Below are positions 20,421 through 32,226 of a stretch of DNA of 64,000 nucleotides, piece after piece. Both the position numbers and the translations under genes were made by a program. The notes beneath the pieces were generated by a model, which saw only the letters and a program-made list of their open reading frames with translations, ran no database searches and had not been told where the DNA came from. The DNA comes from Galeruca laticollis (Eukaryota; Arthropoda; Insecta; Coleoptera; Chrysomelidae): NCBI GenBank assembly GCA_963921935.1, contig OY998176.1, positions 167,768,445-167,832,444 on the forward strand. Reading direction: 5' to 3'. Position 1 is the stretch's first letter. The number at the start of each line of letters is the position of its first letter.

Positions 20421-20696
20421 CCTTTGGAACGGAGGGTGATTTTGGCATCTAGGAACACCAAAACGAAAAACTGCATTGAAGTTTTTCCGAGGTCGCGTCA
20501 TGCTACTCTCTACAATAGCCCTATTTCGTTCTGAAATAAGCCTAAGAATCCAAAATTTCAAACCAGGAACAAGTTCAGAAATTCATTTCAAAGGCCCCAG
20601 ATATTTTTATCGACCAAAGTAAGTAGATATAGATAAAATAGTATCACTTAAAATTCACAAAATACGTAATATACAATTTTTGATTACTTTTTAGGT

Positions 20697-21342
20697 AGCT
20701 CTAATATTTGGAAAGCAGGAGCCTGTCGACAAGATGAGCTTGTCTGAATGAAAGTACAGGATATAGAAGATTTCGTTTCAAAAATACTGGTGAAAATACC
20801 AGAAACAAAAACAAATAAACCTAGATCATTTATCATTAACGAAACCTATTTAAATGCTTATAGAAAGTACGTATCATTTAGGCCTAATGATTTTATGAAT
20901 CCTATATTTTTTTTTAAATTCAACAAGGGAAAAGGATGGAAGACAGTGTTCGGAATAAATCAATTTAGAAAAATGCCGCAAATTGTTGCAAGTTATTAAC
21001 AGTTGTCAAATCCAACAGAATATACAGGACACTGTTTCCGAAGATCATCGGCAACACATTTGGTAGATGCTGGAGCTGATATTATTTCTTTAAGGCGCCA
21101 CGGAAGATGGAAATCTTCCCAATGTGGCGGAAGAATATATTGACGAATCACTTAATATTAAAGTAGAAGTGGCTAATAAAATATTCAACACCCCTGCCTC
21201 GACTTCAAATGAAAATGATCGAAACGAGATAAACCAAACAATTAGCCATGCAGCTTCAACGTCTATGAATTCTCGTTGCCCTCCAGTACAATTCACAAAT
21301 TATACAAACTGGACAATAAATGTAAATATTAACTACAATTAA
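20697..21342 (+). pseudogene. Tyrosine recombinase (Crypton-like), catalytic half
   Basis: After a splice-acceptor-like TTTTTAG the sequence reads SSNIWKAGACRQDELV (first catalytic Arg), a stop at about 20745, then MKVQDIEDFVSKILVKI and INETYLNAYRKYVSFRPNDF up to a stop at 20997-20999. The same frame resumes with NPTEYTGHCFRRSSATHLVD (HxxR box) and ADIISLRRHGRWKSS (third box). A frameshift at about 21119 puts the nucleophile segment in the next frame: NVAEEYIDESLNIKVEVANK. All four catalytic elements are thus present but split by two stops and one frameshift. The tail ends QFTNYTNWTINVNINYN, matching the NITNCSNSSFTI tail of the copy at 55.6 kb. Confidence 0.82.
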
Positions 21343-21468
21343 TTTGTGTTCAAGAATATAGTTATAAATTAGATGTTTCTTTTAATTATTTTATAACAAG
21401 TTTATCAATACCTATGAAAATTAAAACCATACTTTGTTTCATTTTATTGTAATAATCCATTTGTAACA

Positions 21469-21495
21469 TTACCGCGCGCTACAGCAGTGCGGTAA
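21469..21495. repeat. Short inverted repeat next to recombinase (site 6)
   Basis: TTACCGC and GCGGTAA flank GCGCTACAGCAGT. It sits 127 bp after the recombinase stop. It uses the same TTACC/GGTAA inner arms as the module at 10410-10529 but lacks the CGAG words. A weaker outer pair (TGTAATAATC with GAGTATTACA) is visible. Confidence 0.55.
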
Positions 21496-21599
21496 GAGTA
21501 TTACAGCACTGTTATTTTCTAATCGCTTAGCAACTGCCCACTATTCTGGAATGTTGAGCTTTGTGCATAGAAAACAGGTCAAAATAGTGTCACTTTTCC

Positions 21600-22930
21600 C
21601 ACGATCGGGGAAAAAGTAATATTATAGCTAATTACCAACCACCAAGAAGTAAAATGGAAAATGTTATGGAGAAATTGAACACCATGGATGAGATACATAT
21701 TCGCATAGAGCAATAAGTGGACGGAATACAGCAGGATCTAACTGGAAAAAACCTGTCATCCCAATAAACGGCCTCGCCCTGATCTATTGGTAACTGCTCG
21801 CATTCCAGATTTTAATCCAATGAAACCAATGTTGGATGAAATTAGGATGCGTTTACATGTGCCGGCCTCAAAAATTCTATACATAGTTGTGCCGGAATGA
21901 GACAATCTTCTTTATAATATGATCCCGAATGTAAACCGAAGCATACCTCCTCGTTTTGCGAGCTATTATCCTCATTAATGTAAGGAATATTCGCTGGTCC
22001 GTTTAAACAACAAAATATTATTTCCTTCAACAATGACTAGAACTTTTTGATCCTAACGGAGCAGTGTAAATGGAATGAAACAGTTTAAAAAGGATTCAAT
22101 TGGGACTTTAATTGATCAACAGCAATAAAACATAAAAACAAACATAATTACTGATAATAACAAACAAAATGCAGAAAATTTGTAGCGTTCATTATACTTT
22201 CTTTATTTTATTTTATTCCTCTAGTATTAAAGTGAGTTTGCTTTGAAGTCATCTCCAACGTTTCATTGTTTCCAAAAAATGAGAAATATATAACTTGAAA
22301 ATGTCAACTCTAGTAATGCCACATCGTTGTTTTAAAATAAATTGACGATGCATTTATTTACAACACAGATCACATAATTTTATTCACCAGTCGGTTCAAT
22401 TATTCCAATTTCAAGATGCGTCGGGAATATTTAAAATCTCAGATGTTAAATAAACCTTGTTTCAACACTCCTTTGATTGTAAACAATGTAGGCATCGTCA
22501 CGAAAAAAGGATTTGAGTCTAAATATATATCCCGCATCTGCAAAACACTAGATCTATTTTTGTGAGAACTGGTATCAATCGCGGCGATAAACGTTTAAGA
22601 GATCTTCAACAGTATCTAATTAATTTCATTGATGGTGTTTAGGATAAACAAAGTTCACTCACAAATTATATTATCTTCATTACCTTGGTAATGAAAAGTA
22701 TGTTTTTAATTTATTAGTTCATCAAGTGAATAAAAAGCTACTGGTTTTTGAAGTGAAACTTTTCATGGGACACTATAATAGTTTTATGATGAGAGTAATT
22801 TCCTAAAACTAAATTTTTTGTTAAACCCTTTGTTTGTCCTTTTCTAATTTTTATTCTCTCGAGATGAGTCACAGAGACGCAATGCTGTTCTCGTCGACTC
22901 GATTTCATCAATAAGCCAAAATAGTTGAAA
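21600..22930. other. Interval with unclassified coding-like traces
   Basis: 21640-21720 reads MENVMEKLNTMDEIHIRIEQ on the plus strand and 21760-21850 has other coding-like fragments (RPDLLVTARIPDFNPMKPML) broken by stops. I do not recognise a family. The rest to 22930 is plain AT-rich sequence. Confidence 0.35.
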
Positions 22931-22939
22931 CAGTAAATA

Positions 22940-23060
22940 TACAAAATAGCTCAGTTGGGACGGCGACCTCAGGGGGCAGCCGCTCGAGGGGTAAACGGAT
23001 GAAAACTCGCTACTCTTGGTGGAAGATAGTACCGTTGGGGTAGGTGCTATTAAAAAAAAG
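22940..23060 (-). pseudogene. Fragment resembling the tail of the cysteine-rich protein at 27.4-28.4 kb
   Basis: On the minus strand the sequence reads TKSSEFSSVYPSSGCPLRSP. At the nucleotide level GAGTTTTCATCCGTTTACCC then CTCGAGCGGC closely parallels GAGTTTCCATCCCCTTACCC then CTCGAGCGGC at 28369-28396. Only this tail is recognisable. Confidence 0.4.
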
Positions 23061-23351
23061 TTCAGAGAAAATATGTAGAGAACAAACTTGAGCATAACTG
23101 TGTTATCAACATTTTTTCGCTCCAACCAATAATTTTCGCTCTACGGCGCGGCAAAATTGGGAGGTAATTAGCAATTTTTAACAAAATCAGAATTTAATCG
23201 CGGACAAAGATGGCTAATAATTCTGTTATTCTTGTTGCTATGAGAGTAGAGTTTATTAGGTAAGCAAATGACCAATTCGGAACATTTTATCTTACATAAA
23301 AAATGTATGATTTTTTTAAGTGCGCCTTTAGATACTCGGATATGGGCATTT

Positions 23352-24346
23352 TACTTTTCCGCCCAACCTATCTAATATGCGAGAAAAGTATTGGTTTACT
23401 CCAATTTGAATTTTTTTGAGTCATTTCTACGTTTTCCATCAACAACAACGCAAAAAAACGGTTTTTATAAAAAAATCCTGTGTGTAATGTCGTCGTCGTC
23501 ATTGTCGTCGGCCACTTTTCGTTACATGTCTTGTTAGCACGATACAGCTTCCGGAGTACAACAAGTCAGCAATTTTATGATTGAATATTGTTAAGGACAT
23601 CTCACAGATGAACCCTATTGATTTTCAGCTCACCAGAGCCAGCACAACGGGTGCTATGGTACTAGAAGTACGACATTTTAGTGATTATTTGAGAAATTTC
23701 AGTTTGTCAGCACGATACAGCCTCAGGAGTTCAACAAATCACCAATTTTATGATTGAATATTATCCAAGACCCTTCACAGATGAACACTATTGATTTTCA
23801 GCTCACCAGAGCCAGTACAACAGGTGCTATAGTACTTTAAGTACGATATTTTAGTAATTTTTGCAGAAATTTAAGTTTGTTAGCACGATACAGCCTCCGG
23901 AGTATATACATGTGACCATTTTTATGACTGGATAGTATTCAGAGCGTCTCAAAGATTAATTCTATTGATATTCAGCTCACTAAAGCCAGTACAACGGGTT
24001 CTGTGGTATTTGAAGTACCAAATTTTTGTAACTTTTGGAGAATTTTCAGTTTTTTAGCAAGATACAGCATCCAGAGTGTATAAAAGTGACCAAGTTTATG
24101 ATTGAATATTGTTCAAGGTGCCTCACAGATGTACCCTATTGATTTTCAGCTGACTAGAGCGAGTACAGCGGGTCCTATAAATCCAGATATATTATATTTT
24201 TGTTTATTTTTGGACAAATTCCGGTTTTCTAGCACTATATATTCCCCGAAGTGTATACAAGTGACAATTTTATGATAGAATATTATTCAGGATCACAGAT
24301 ACGGAAAAGTTAGTTTTAATCTTCAAAACCGTTTATTTTAATTATC
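23352..24346. mobile_element. Non-coding inverted-end element with internal 174-bp satellite, copy 1
   Basis: It starts ACTTTTCCGCCCAACCTATC and ends near 24310 with the complement ACGGAAAAGT, then shared flank TAGTTTTAATCTTCAAAACC. Inside are five tandem units of 173-175 bp, each opening near TTAGCACGATACAGCCTCCG, at 23537, 23710, 23883, 24057 and 24232. A GTCGTCGTC run leads into the array at about 23490-23510. A second copy with the same ends lies at 53887-54650 and a truncated third at 62415-62645. No coding sequence is visible, so movement would need enzymes from another element. Confidence 0.8.
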
Positions 24347-24429
24347 ATGATCCACGGAAAGTATGTTCTTATAATTGTCCATCTAAGCGTTACTCTGTAA
24401 GCTCTGAAAGTTGAAATATGATATTGTTT

Positions 24430-24712
24430 TTTTTTGGGTGTACAGAACAATCATCCTAATATCAATTCAACGTTGGCAGGACACAGAAGCATAAGGTCGT
24501 TATTATCGCAGATTCCGGCGCTTTACACCATTTTCTGTAGTTTCCTGATTCTTACCTCTTTCCGCAACGTGCAATGTACCAGTATCACAGTATACCCCCA
24601 AAGGAATGGCGATAGTATCGCTTAAAAGATTATAGCTACCTGTAGAACCAGCTAGCAGTGACAAATAATAACAGCCAAATGTGACATATACTGTGGGTGG
24701 TGACATTTGCAA
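24430..24712 (-). other. Unclassified open frame
   Basis: The minus strand has a 69-codon open stretch (24712-24503) reading VTFGCYYLSLLAGSTGSYNL then LSDTIAIPLGVYCDTGTLHV. The balanced composition is more coding-like than the surroundings. I do not recognise the family, and no partner gene flanks it. Confidence 0.25.
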
Positions 24713-24907
24713 TTAGCTTTGCTTTGTGTACTCCGCTTTGTGTTATGTTTCTGGATTGTTTACTACAATATTTTCTTGTTTAGTTTTTAATATAGTAGTT
24801 ATTATTTAGTAATAGAGTAATTGTTAGTACAGTGTTTACAAAGTTTTTAATTTTACGGTGCTTTTCTCGAACTCGTTAGAAGTGTATCATAACATGTCGT
24901 TACCAGT

Positions 24908-25160
24908 AACGAAGAAAAAAATGTGTCACACGATGTACAGACATGATCAGTAGCCAATATCGCTTTACAAACCCAAAAAATTAATTGGATATGTTTCATG
25001 AATTGTTGAAAGTCACAAAACATAGAAAATGTATGAGTATCGTCCCAGAAACTGCGCATCAAAATTTTCGTGTGTGTTCCAGACACTTTAGACAAGACAA
25101 AATAGTCGAAGTTGGTAAAAGAGGAGTCAAGTAAAAAGCCATTCTAGCTTTATTTTTGGA
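24908..25160 (+). pseudogene. THAP-type zinc finger remnant
   Basis: One frame reads CVTRCTDMISSQYRFTNPKN, a stop, then LDMFHELLKVTKHRKCMSIV, NFRVCSRHFRQDKIVEVGKR and, after another stop, KAILALFL. The C-x-H pair in VCSRHF and the closing aliphatic-Pro-like segment follow the C2CH THAP pattern, a DNA-binding finger found in P-element transposases and many related genes. Downstream to 25.9 kb there are further broken coding-like pieces (YLYRIKYHVTADDIHNMLKK) that could belong to the same gene, but I cannot assign them. Confidence 0.5.
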
Positions 25161-25992
25161 AGGGCCATTTATATATACTTTAAAATTAGGAGGCTGTGAC
25201 CCATTTAATTATCCTTGTATCTTCATTTCAATTGTACCTGCACAAAACGCATACCGTCTGGTTATTCAAATATTTTCTTTCAGGTAGTGACACTAACGCC
25301 GACTTACAGAAATTTCTAAGGAAATCGTTTATAAATTTTGTTGTTATTGAAGGTTAGAATCCACATCTAAAAGTTATAGTTTTGTTGAGTCGAATTTGGA
25401 TGATACTGAAAAGGTGCAAGACATTAATTATTTAAATATGTTACAAACAAATAACTATTCGAAGAGAAAAACTGGAGACATCAATAATAAATAAATTTGG
25501 CCCATAAAAAACCAGGTGAGTGAAGCCTCGACAATCACCCAAACATCAACAAATCCAGAAGAGGCTAGTACAGTAAAATTATTGACGTTGTCAGATCATC
25601 TCGCTACCCCATACCTCTATCGTATAAAATATCATGTAACAGCGGATGACATTCATAATATGTTGAAAAAACAAGAGGCCTTCAAATAAACAAATATTAC
25701 CACAGAGGAATTGAAAACCAGAGAAAATTGAAATAATTACTTCATATGTAGTATTAATTATGATTTGAAGGATAAAATAATCCATAAACCTTCCACTAGG
25801 CTGGAGTGTTTGTATAATAGAAAATATACCGAATATGAGGGTAATCCACAGGATTTTTAAATAATAATGATTACTCAGAGGATAACCTTCAGAAACGTAT
25901 TAACACATTATAGAGCAAGCTGTAAAAATCTATTAAACAATTTGTCAAGATTAACCCTACCCTGTTTATATACCATTTACTAGATTAAATAT

Positions 25993-25993
<1 letters not shown>

Positions 25994-26052
<59 letters not shown>
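25994..26052. repeat. TA dinucleotide tract
   Basis: About 59 bp of TA. It borders the left arm of the inverted U repeat that follows. Confidence 0.95.
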
Positions 26053-26054
<2 letters not shown>

Positions 26055-26835
26055 CAAAGAAGATTTAGGAATATCGCGTGATATGTTAACAACAACAACA
26101 ACGAGATTCATGGGTAATTCACGCAAAAAGAAAAAGGGTTACTGAAACAGAGTGGTAACCGCGGACATGCTTGTTTCTGGTTTCTCTGCTGAAATCCGTT
26201 GTTTTGTGTTTTCACATATTTCGATTAACATCTTTGTTCCCAAATTTCACATCCTTATCTGGTTATGCCGTGCTGAAGACGGCAAATGAGCCAGAAACAT
26301 CCATGTCCGCGGTTACTACTCTGTTTCAGTAACCCTTTTTCTTTTTGCGTGAATTACCGATGAATCTCTTTGTTCTTGTTGTTAACATATCACGCGATAT
26401 TCTTACATCTTCTTTGTTATTTACTATGGGTAGGAAGGTTCAGGCGGGGGGATATATGCGCCTCCGTGTTGATCTTTGGTTGTTGTCCTGAAAACTCGAG
26501 ATCTTCCAATTGAAGGCACAAATGAGCGTTTGGCTTCCCTGCTGAAATCCGTTGTTTTGTGTTTTCAAATGTTCCGTTTAACATCTTTGCTCCCAAATTT
26601 CACATCCTTATCTGGTTATACCATGCTGAAGACGGCAAATGAGCCAGAAACAAGCATGTCCGCGGTTAGTACTCTGTTTCAGTAACCCTCTTTCCTTCTT
26701 GCGTGAATTACCGATGAATCTCTTTGTTGTGGTTGTTAACATATCACGCGATATTCTCACATCTTCTTTGTTATTTACTATGGGTAGGAAGGATCAGGCG
26801 GGGGGGGCTATATGCGCCTTCGTGTTGATCTTTGG
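26053..26835. repeat. U repeat family: inverted arm plus two tandem units
   Basis: A full unit runs 26478-26835 (GGTTGTTGTCCTG to TTGATCTTTGG). A preceding unit, 26186-26477, is joined head to tail. To the left, 26053-26181 is the inverse of 26291-26419 (AACAAAGAAGATTTAGGAAT; ATATCGCGTGATATGTTAAC), making a foldback with 130-bp arms and a 109-bp loop. The units contain no gene. The combination of tandem and inverted copies beside a TA tract suggests rearranged satellite-like DNA or a composite element. Confidence 0.8.
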
Positions 26836-27423
26836 TAGATATATGATATTTATGTATTACTTTAAAATATTGTTAAACTATGTAATGCTTTTAGTAAAGG
26901 AGACTATCATATTTTGAGTTTTGATAGATTCCAAATTTTTCCCAATTAGAAGGCTGCCTAATAACTTTTTTTATAAAATATTTTCCATGCAATTTTTTGC
27001 CATATTTTGATAAAAGTAGTATCCAAAATGTAAACAACTTTATTTTTGAGATTTCTTGAAAATTGTCAGCTTTTACATGAAGATTTGTTTATTGTTAAAA
27101 TGTTTATAACGTTTCAACAATAAGCAAAACTTTTGTAAATACTGAAAATTTTTGATGAATCTAAAATAAACATTGAACCACTATTTTCAAAGTTGCTGCC
27201 AATAAATGTATTTACATGCAGCGCCAATTCTCCTCTTTGTTAGGAGTTGCCTGATACTACTTACATGTTTATCCATATTTTACTGTTACTAAGCGGCCGG
27301 TCGCAAGTGTCGGTAAAAACTGTCTTCCGCTCTCTAACATGGAACTTGCATTACTACGTGGGGGTACATTGTGGCTAGTATTGTGATGCCCATAGATGAG
27401 TGCAGTGTACATCATAGCGTCAC

Positions 27424-28408
27424 TTGATAAAATTTGTTTCATATGTGAGAAAACGTTGCGCTTCATTGCAATGCTGCAAAGTTGGAAGCACAGAATTACA
27501 CTTTAAGCAGGTGGTCAAAGACGAGGATATATTAACTGTGCAGACTGATATCGAACTTGCTTCCTCTTTTTCCTCCGTATGCGTTATTGGTGGAGACGTA
27601 GATTTACTTGTGTTATTGACTGCTAAAGCCAGAAAAATCTCAATGAATATTTTCGCAAGCCGGGCAGAGGGAATAAGGAGGATGTGTTCTATTTACCTCA
27701 GACCTTCCAGTATAACGATTCTATAGCGAAATGTATTTTATTGGTCCATGCAGTCAGTAGTTATGAAACTACATCGGCGTTGTTTATTCAAGACAAGATT
27801 CGATTCCTGGAAGCATTGGAAAAAAATTCAACATTAACAGAGGCGAATCAGGTATTTGATTACCCAAATGCAGAATTGAGAGAAGTCGTAGCCGCTGGCG
27901 CACTGTTTATGATGAGGCAGTATGGCGCAGGCAGCAAACATCGTACGTTGGGTTCTCTGCGGTATACGAACTTTGTACGGGCTGTCTCCAAAAATTCTTT
28001 AACCTTGTGTCATTGACACCAACATCCGATGCGTGCCATCATTCATTGCGAACATATTGTCAAGTCCAGAGTTGGTGAGGAGCTCAGAAACCCTCAGAAG
28101 ATTATTATTGGCACAAAACAACAACATAACTAGGCGCAATACGCATCTCAAACGAACCAGCTACAGAAACTTTACTAAAGAGCATCTAGTGGTTGTGGAC
28201 CTGCTTGGGGTTCACTTAAAGCCGGAATAAAATGTTCGGATTTGTGTTTACACTGTACTGGGACGTTATGCGAGAACATTATTGATCATATTGTGCTAGA
28301 CGACGACACTGCAGAAGATGACGGAAACGTTTCAGATCAAATTCAGGACAATGATGACCAAGAGTTTCCATCCCCTTACCCCTCGAGCGGCATTCTCCCG
28401 AGGTAGCA
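27424..28408 (+). pseudogene. Fossil of a multi-copy insect-type protein: Asp-rich core (PIN/FEN-like?) and cysteine-rich tail
   Basis: Three successive frames read SSVCVIGGDVDLLVLLTAKA, then DSIAKCILLVHAVSSYETTS, ALFIQDKIRFLEALEKNS, PNAELREVVAAGALFMMRQY, and SLRYTNFVRAVSKNSLTLCH. Beyond a stop come PAWGSLKAGIKCSDLCLHCT, GTLCENIIDHIVLDDDTAED and EFPSPYPSSGILPR to 28408. GGDVDLLVLL and the SYETTSAL segment (usually GCDTTSA) resemble metal-binding Asp motifs of PIN/FEN-type nucleases. The KCSDLCLHC tail is cysteine-rich. I recall such proteins as repeated uncharacterised genes in insects but cannot name a function. Frameshifts at about 27700, 28020 and 28100 disable it. Confidence 0.55.
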
Positions 28409-28419
28409 AACTCAGTTTC

Positions 28420-30008
28420 ACTATCAGTGAACCTACCATATCATAAATTTTCGTAACTTTGACCTTTTGCTAATATATTAAACAATGTAGTATAAAGAAA
28501 TAGATCTCTAATTTTTTTCTTAAATACTCATGCATTCACTTAAAGCAACGGCATTGGATTAAAGTTTGGCACAAAATGGTGGTTTGTTTTATCATTTGAT
28601 AACATAATTTCTTAAAAAGAGTATTTACTTTTGTTTCTGTTATTATTGTGAGTAGTTACAATCTATCCGAAAAAGTATTGTTTTTCTTCTGGACTTTGTT
28701 GGTTTTCATTTTAATAATCAATTTTGTTGATTTTTAAGAATTTTATTTGTACACTCATTGATAGTTTTCGATTAACATACAAAGTTTCACTTATTAAGCT
28801 GTTAGTTTACGATTCATGCATACATTTTTTGTAACTTTATACAAATTGGTATAAAACGTAACATGGTTATCCGTTGATTTAGAGTCTAAAAGCAAATGTG
28901 CCGATGTCCTGGCCCTCCAGGTTCTTCCCTATCAAATGCCTGCCTATGCCTCTCATTTATTTGACAGTTTCTTAATTCTAATATTTGTACGCCACGCACA
29001 ATATCTTAAGCTAGATAACAGTCGAAGAGCAGATGAAAACAGAGTTTCAAAAACAAAATGGCGACAGCAATCGCTTTATGGCAGATTTATTACTGTTTAA
29101 CTGCTTGTGAATGTATGTTAGGGGTGGAAGATCTAGCTCCACCCACATAGGTGTTAAGATTATAGTACCTGTAGTTTTGGAAGTTGAAAACAGATTTATA
29201 AATTCAGGTTACCAATCACAAGCGTAGGACCTTTTTCAGGAATGTCTTCTGCGCAATCTGTGGCTCTGAGTTTGTGGCTGTTGTGTAAGCAAACAGTATT
29301 TGTAAAAATCTTAACAAGGTAGGCAGGTATATTTCCCTTATCCTGGAGAACGGGTCAGAGATATGTTACAAGGGAATTTCGGGAATTTGTAGGTGCTCAT
29401 TGCCATGCATAAACACTCATACTGTAATCACTTGAAGTGAGTTTAGGCTCTAACATGTTATATTTGAATCATCTGTTTATTCTATATCTACTAATCACCC
29501 TCTCAAGTTTATTTTGTTTCACATATAGAAATCTTGCGTTAAACTTTCATATGATATCCGTTATTCCCAAATTGATTTGAAAAATTCACTACTAAGTAGT
29601 TTTGTTTTTAATTTATATTCTGTTTTCAGTGTTAGAATAGAAATTAGTTTCCATTGAAGTGAACTGTCTTACTTTGGACTCTACCTTGGCTCACATGATC
29701 ACATCAACCATATCTGTCTTAAATTATATAGTTTAGGTAATGAACGATATCCTCATGAGTGATTTCTACTTTTGTACTTTCAAGTTGAATATTCTCTTTT
29801 AGTGAATTGTTATTTTGATAGATATGGAATGGAAAATTATTGAAATATAAAGATATTAATTAACTGATGCGTCATTTGCAAATCAGACATAGTTGATAGT
29901 AGAATGTGACACTATCTAAAAAAGTATCTTTTTAAAACTATGTGAATGAATTTTAGGAATGTACATTTCTTGATACAAATCGCCATTAAATAATACATTG
30001 TGAATCTA
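28420..30008. other. Non-coding interval
   Basis: AT-rich DNA with no open frame or repeat I can support. Confidence 0.5.
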
Positions 30009-30109
30009 GTAGTAAAAGCACTATATTTCAAGGCGACAATGTAAATTGTTGGCCTAGGCGTTAGGCCGAAGCCAAAAAGCATTGAAGTCCGGGAACGCAC
30101 TTTTACTAC
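30009..30109. repeat. Nested inverted-repeat module (site 5, variant core)
   Basis: The outer arms are GTAGTAAAAG (30009) and CTTTTACTAC (ending 30109). The inner arms are TTGGC/GCCAA around CTAGGCGTTAGGCCGAA (30049-30075). The layout matches site 1 but without the CGAG pair. No recombinase gene is near this copy. GGCCTAGGCC at about 30356 is a separate short palindrome. Confidence 0.5.
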
Positions 30110-30923
30110 GAGGTACACATACTATTTTTTCTGAAACCGCAATCGTAATTATCATAAATTGAGGAATTTCTAGAAATGTATAACAATTTTTCATTGTCAT
30201 CTCAATGTCTAAGAAAATAAATATACAGAAATAGTTATAATAAACGTTTCATATGTGTAATTATGTATTTTATCAATTTTCTTAATATGAGTTGAACGTT
30301 TGCGTGTATTTATTTACATGTATATAAACAAATAGGTAGAGACGATACATACGGCCTAGGCCAGCAAACAATTTGCTGGAACGTTTTCCATTCGAGAAAG
30401 TTCGTTGCATAGAGGGAGTAGCGTATTATGTAGTCTGAAGTTGCGCCGAGAAAGTACAAATTCTTGAGCGATTTAAGAAAAACTTATTTTGTTTGGAAGT
30501 GTGTGAACATGTTTCAATTACTGTAATAAATTCAATATAAATTCAATCGCATTGTTATTAACTCATTTAAAAAGTATAGGTGTATAGTATACGGAGTTTG
30601 CAATGAGATGAAAGTGCAGTTCAATGGTGGCGTGTGATGTTGCAGTAAGGGCGATCATTTTAAGAAGTTATATTGCATCGAACAGAATTGTGTCCAGTAC
30701 ATAAACTCCTGGATTAAATTAACGTATCACTCATATTTTTCTCAATAATCTCTATTTACTGATATATTGCTGTACAACAAGTAGGCCATGGACCTTGTTT
30801 GACAGTGACAGTTGTTATTAAAGTTGACTATAGTATCACAGTGTTTTGACAATAATTCGTATTAAACTTAGTTTTAGACTAAAACTGTGTTAAACTTTTC
30901 ATAAAAAGGTAGAATCAAGCAAA

Positions 30924-32226
30924 GTGTCTGTGAGGAACAAGCTTTTGATTGTGATTGTTTTCAGCACATCCATGCCCTTGCGAGTAAATCACATAAGAAA
31001 AATGAACCGCCAAAGAAATTTGTCAATGGAGGCGGTAATGCAAGAATCGACTCTCCAGGATAAAGGATATTCAATGCAGTATGCTGCAGGTTTGTTAGGA
31101 AGACATCATTCCAACATTAGTCGCATGGTGAGACAACATAATGAAACAGACTTGTACAATCGAATATGAGGGCAGTGGCGAAAAGTTGCACTAATAACAT
31201 TGAGGATCGTTTCTTGAGACAGCGTGCTCTCGTAAACGGGAGAGTCACCAGCAGTTTGCTAAAAAAATAACTACTGATGTTCGAAATATCGCTATATTTT
31301 CTGGAACGGTTAGAAGATGTTTTCATGAAGCAGGATTGAATAAAAATCCTTTCATACCAGAGAACACAAAGTTCAGAGATTGAATTTTGCAAGATTTCAT
31401 CAAAATTGGACCATCAAAGATTGGAGACGGGTTCTACTCTCCGTTGATACTGGAGTTACCCTAAAAGCTCCAGATGGTGGAGAGCGAGTTTAGCGAAGAA
31501 AGGTTTGCCAGCTACAATATTTCTCCTAAAGTACCTTTTGGTGGTGGCTCTAAAATTTTTTAGGGGGAATTTTCTCCGAATCTCGTTCGGAGTTGGTCGC
31601 TATACGATCGAGATCTATGAAAGCCCAATATTACTTAGACAACAATATTGTAATGCCTTTTGCTCCGTTTGTTGGACTTAATTTTTTATTCGTGCATGCA
31701 CTCGTCTCCATATGGTTACACGGTTAATGGTGACTAAAATGATGTTAATATTCCTTTATTATAGTGACCACCTAATAGTCCGGACATGAAACCTATAGAG
31801 CATCTAAGACACTATCTAAAAAAAATATTCGAAGTCGTAGACCCCCTGTTGTTAATCACAACTAACTCATAGAACCGTTATTGAAGAATTGGAGAATATT
31901 CCGCAAGATTTTGTTGAACATTTGATATCAAGCATGCCTCGACGCATGAATACAGTGATAAGAAGTGAAGGAGGGCATACACGGTATTAGTGTTGATCCA
32001 GAGGCGTTTATCCTGTTTTACTTTATTTTTTTATTTTTAATTTGGAGTTATGCATTTCCAGCAAAAACAAATTTTTAATGAAACAATGAGGCAAATAAAG
32101 GTCATGTTGGACTTATTTGTAGGTGTTTATTGTTATTCCGATGTAACTTAGTTTTATTTTGTGCTTATATTCTAAATATTTATAATAATTAAAATGGTGC
32201 GTTAGTTTTGTCCACGACTCTATATT
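30924..32226 (+). pseudogene. Tc1-like transposase, heavily mutated
   Basis: The N-terminal helix-turn-helix survives in 30924-31169: SMEAVMQESTLQDKGYSMQY, AAGLLGRHHSNISRMV. After stops the catalytic region is readable: LNFARFHQNWTIKDWRRVLL then SVDTGVTLKAPDGGERV (first Asp region), and PPNSPDMKPIEHLRHYLKK (the Glu of NPIEHLW; here KPIEHLR). The middle Asp region is too decayed to place. The tail reads NTVIRSEGGHTRY. A TTAGTTTTGTCCACGACTCT end sequence at 32203-32222 looks like a Tc1-type terminus. I could not find its partner upstream. Confidence 0.75.

Noticed and set aside
32203..32222. Matching 5' terminus for the Tc1 transposase fossil
   Set aside because: I looked for the complement of TTAGTTTTGTCCACGACTCT upstream of 30.9 kb and did not find it.
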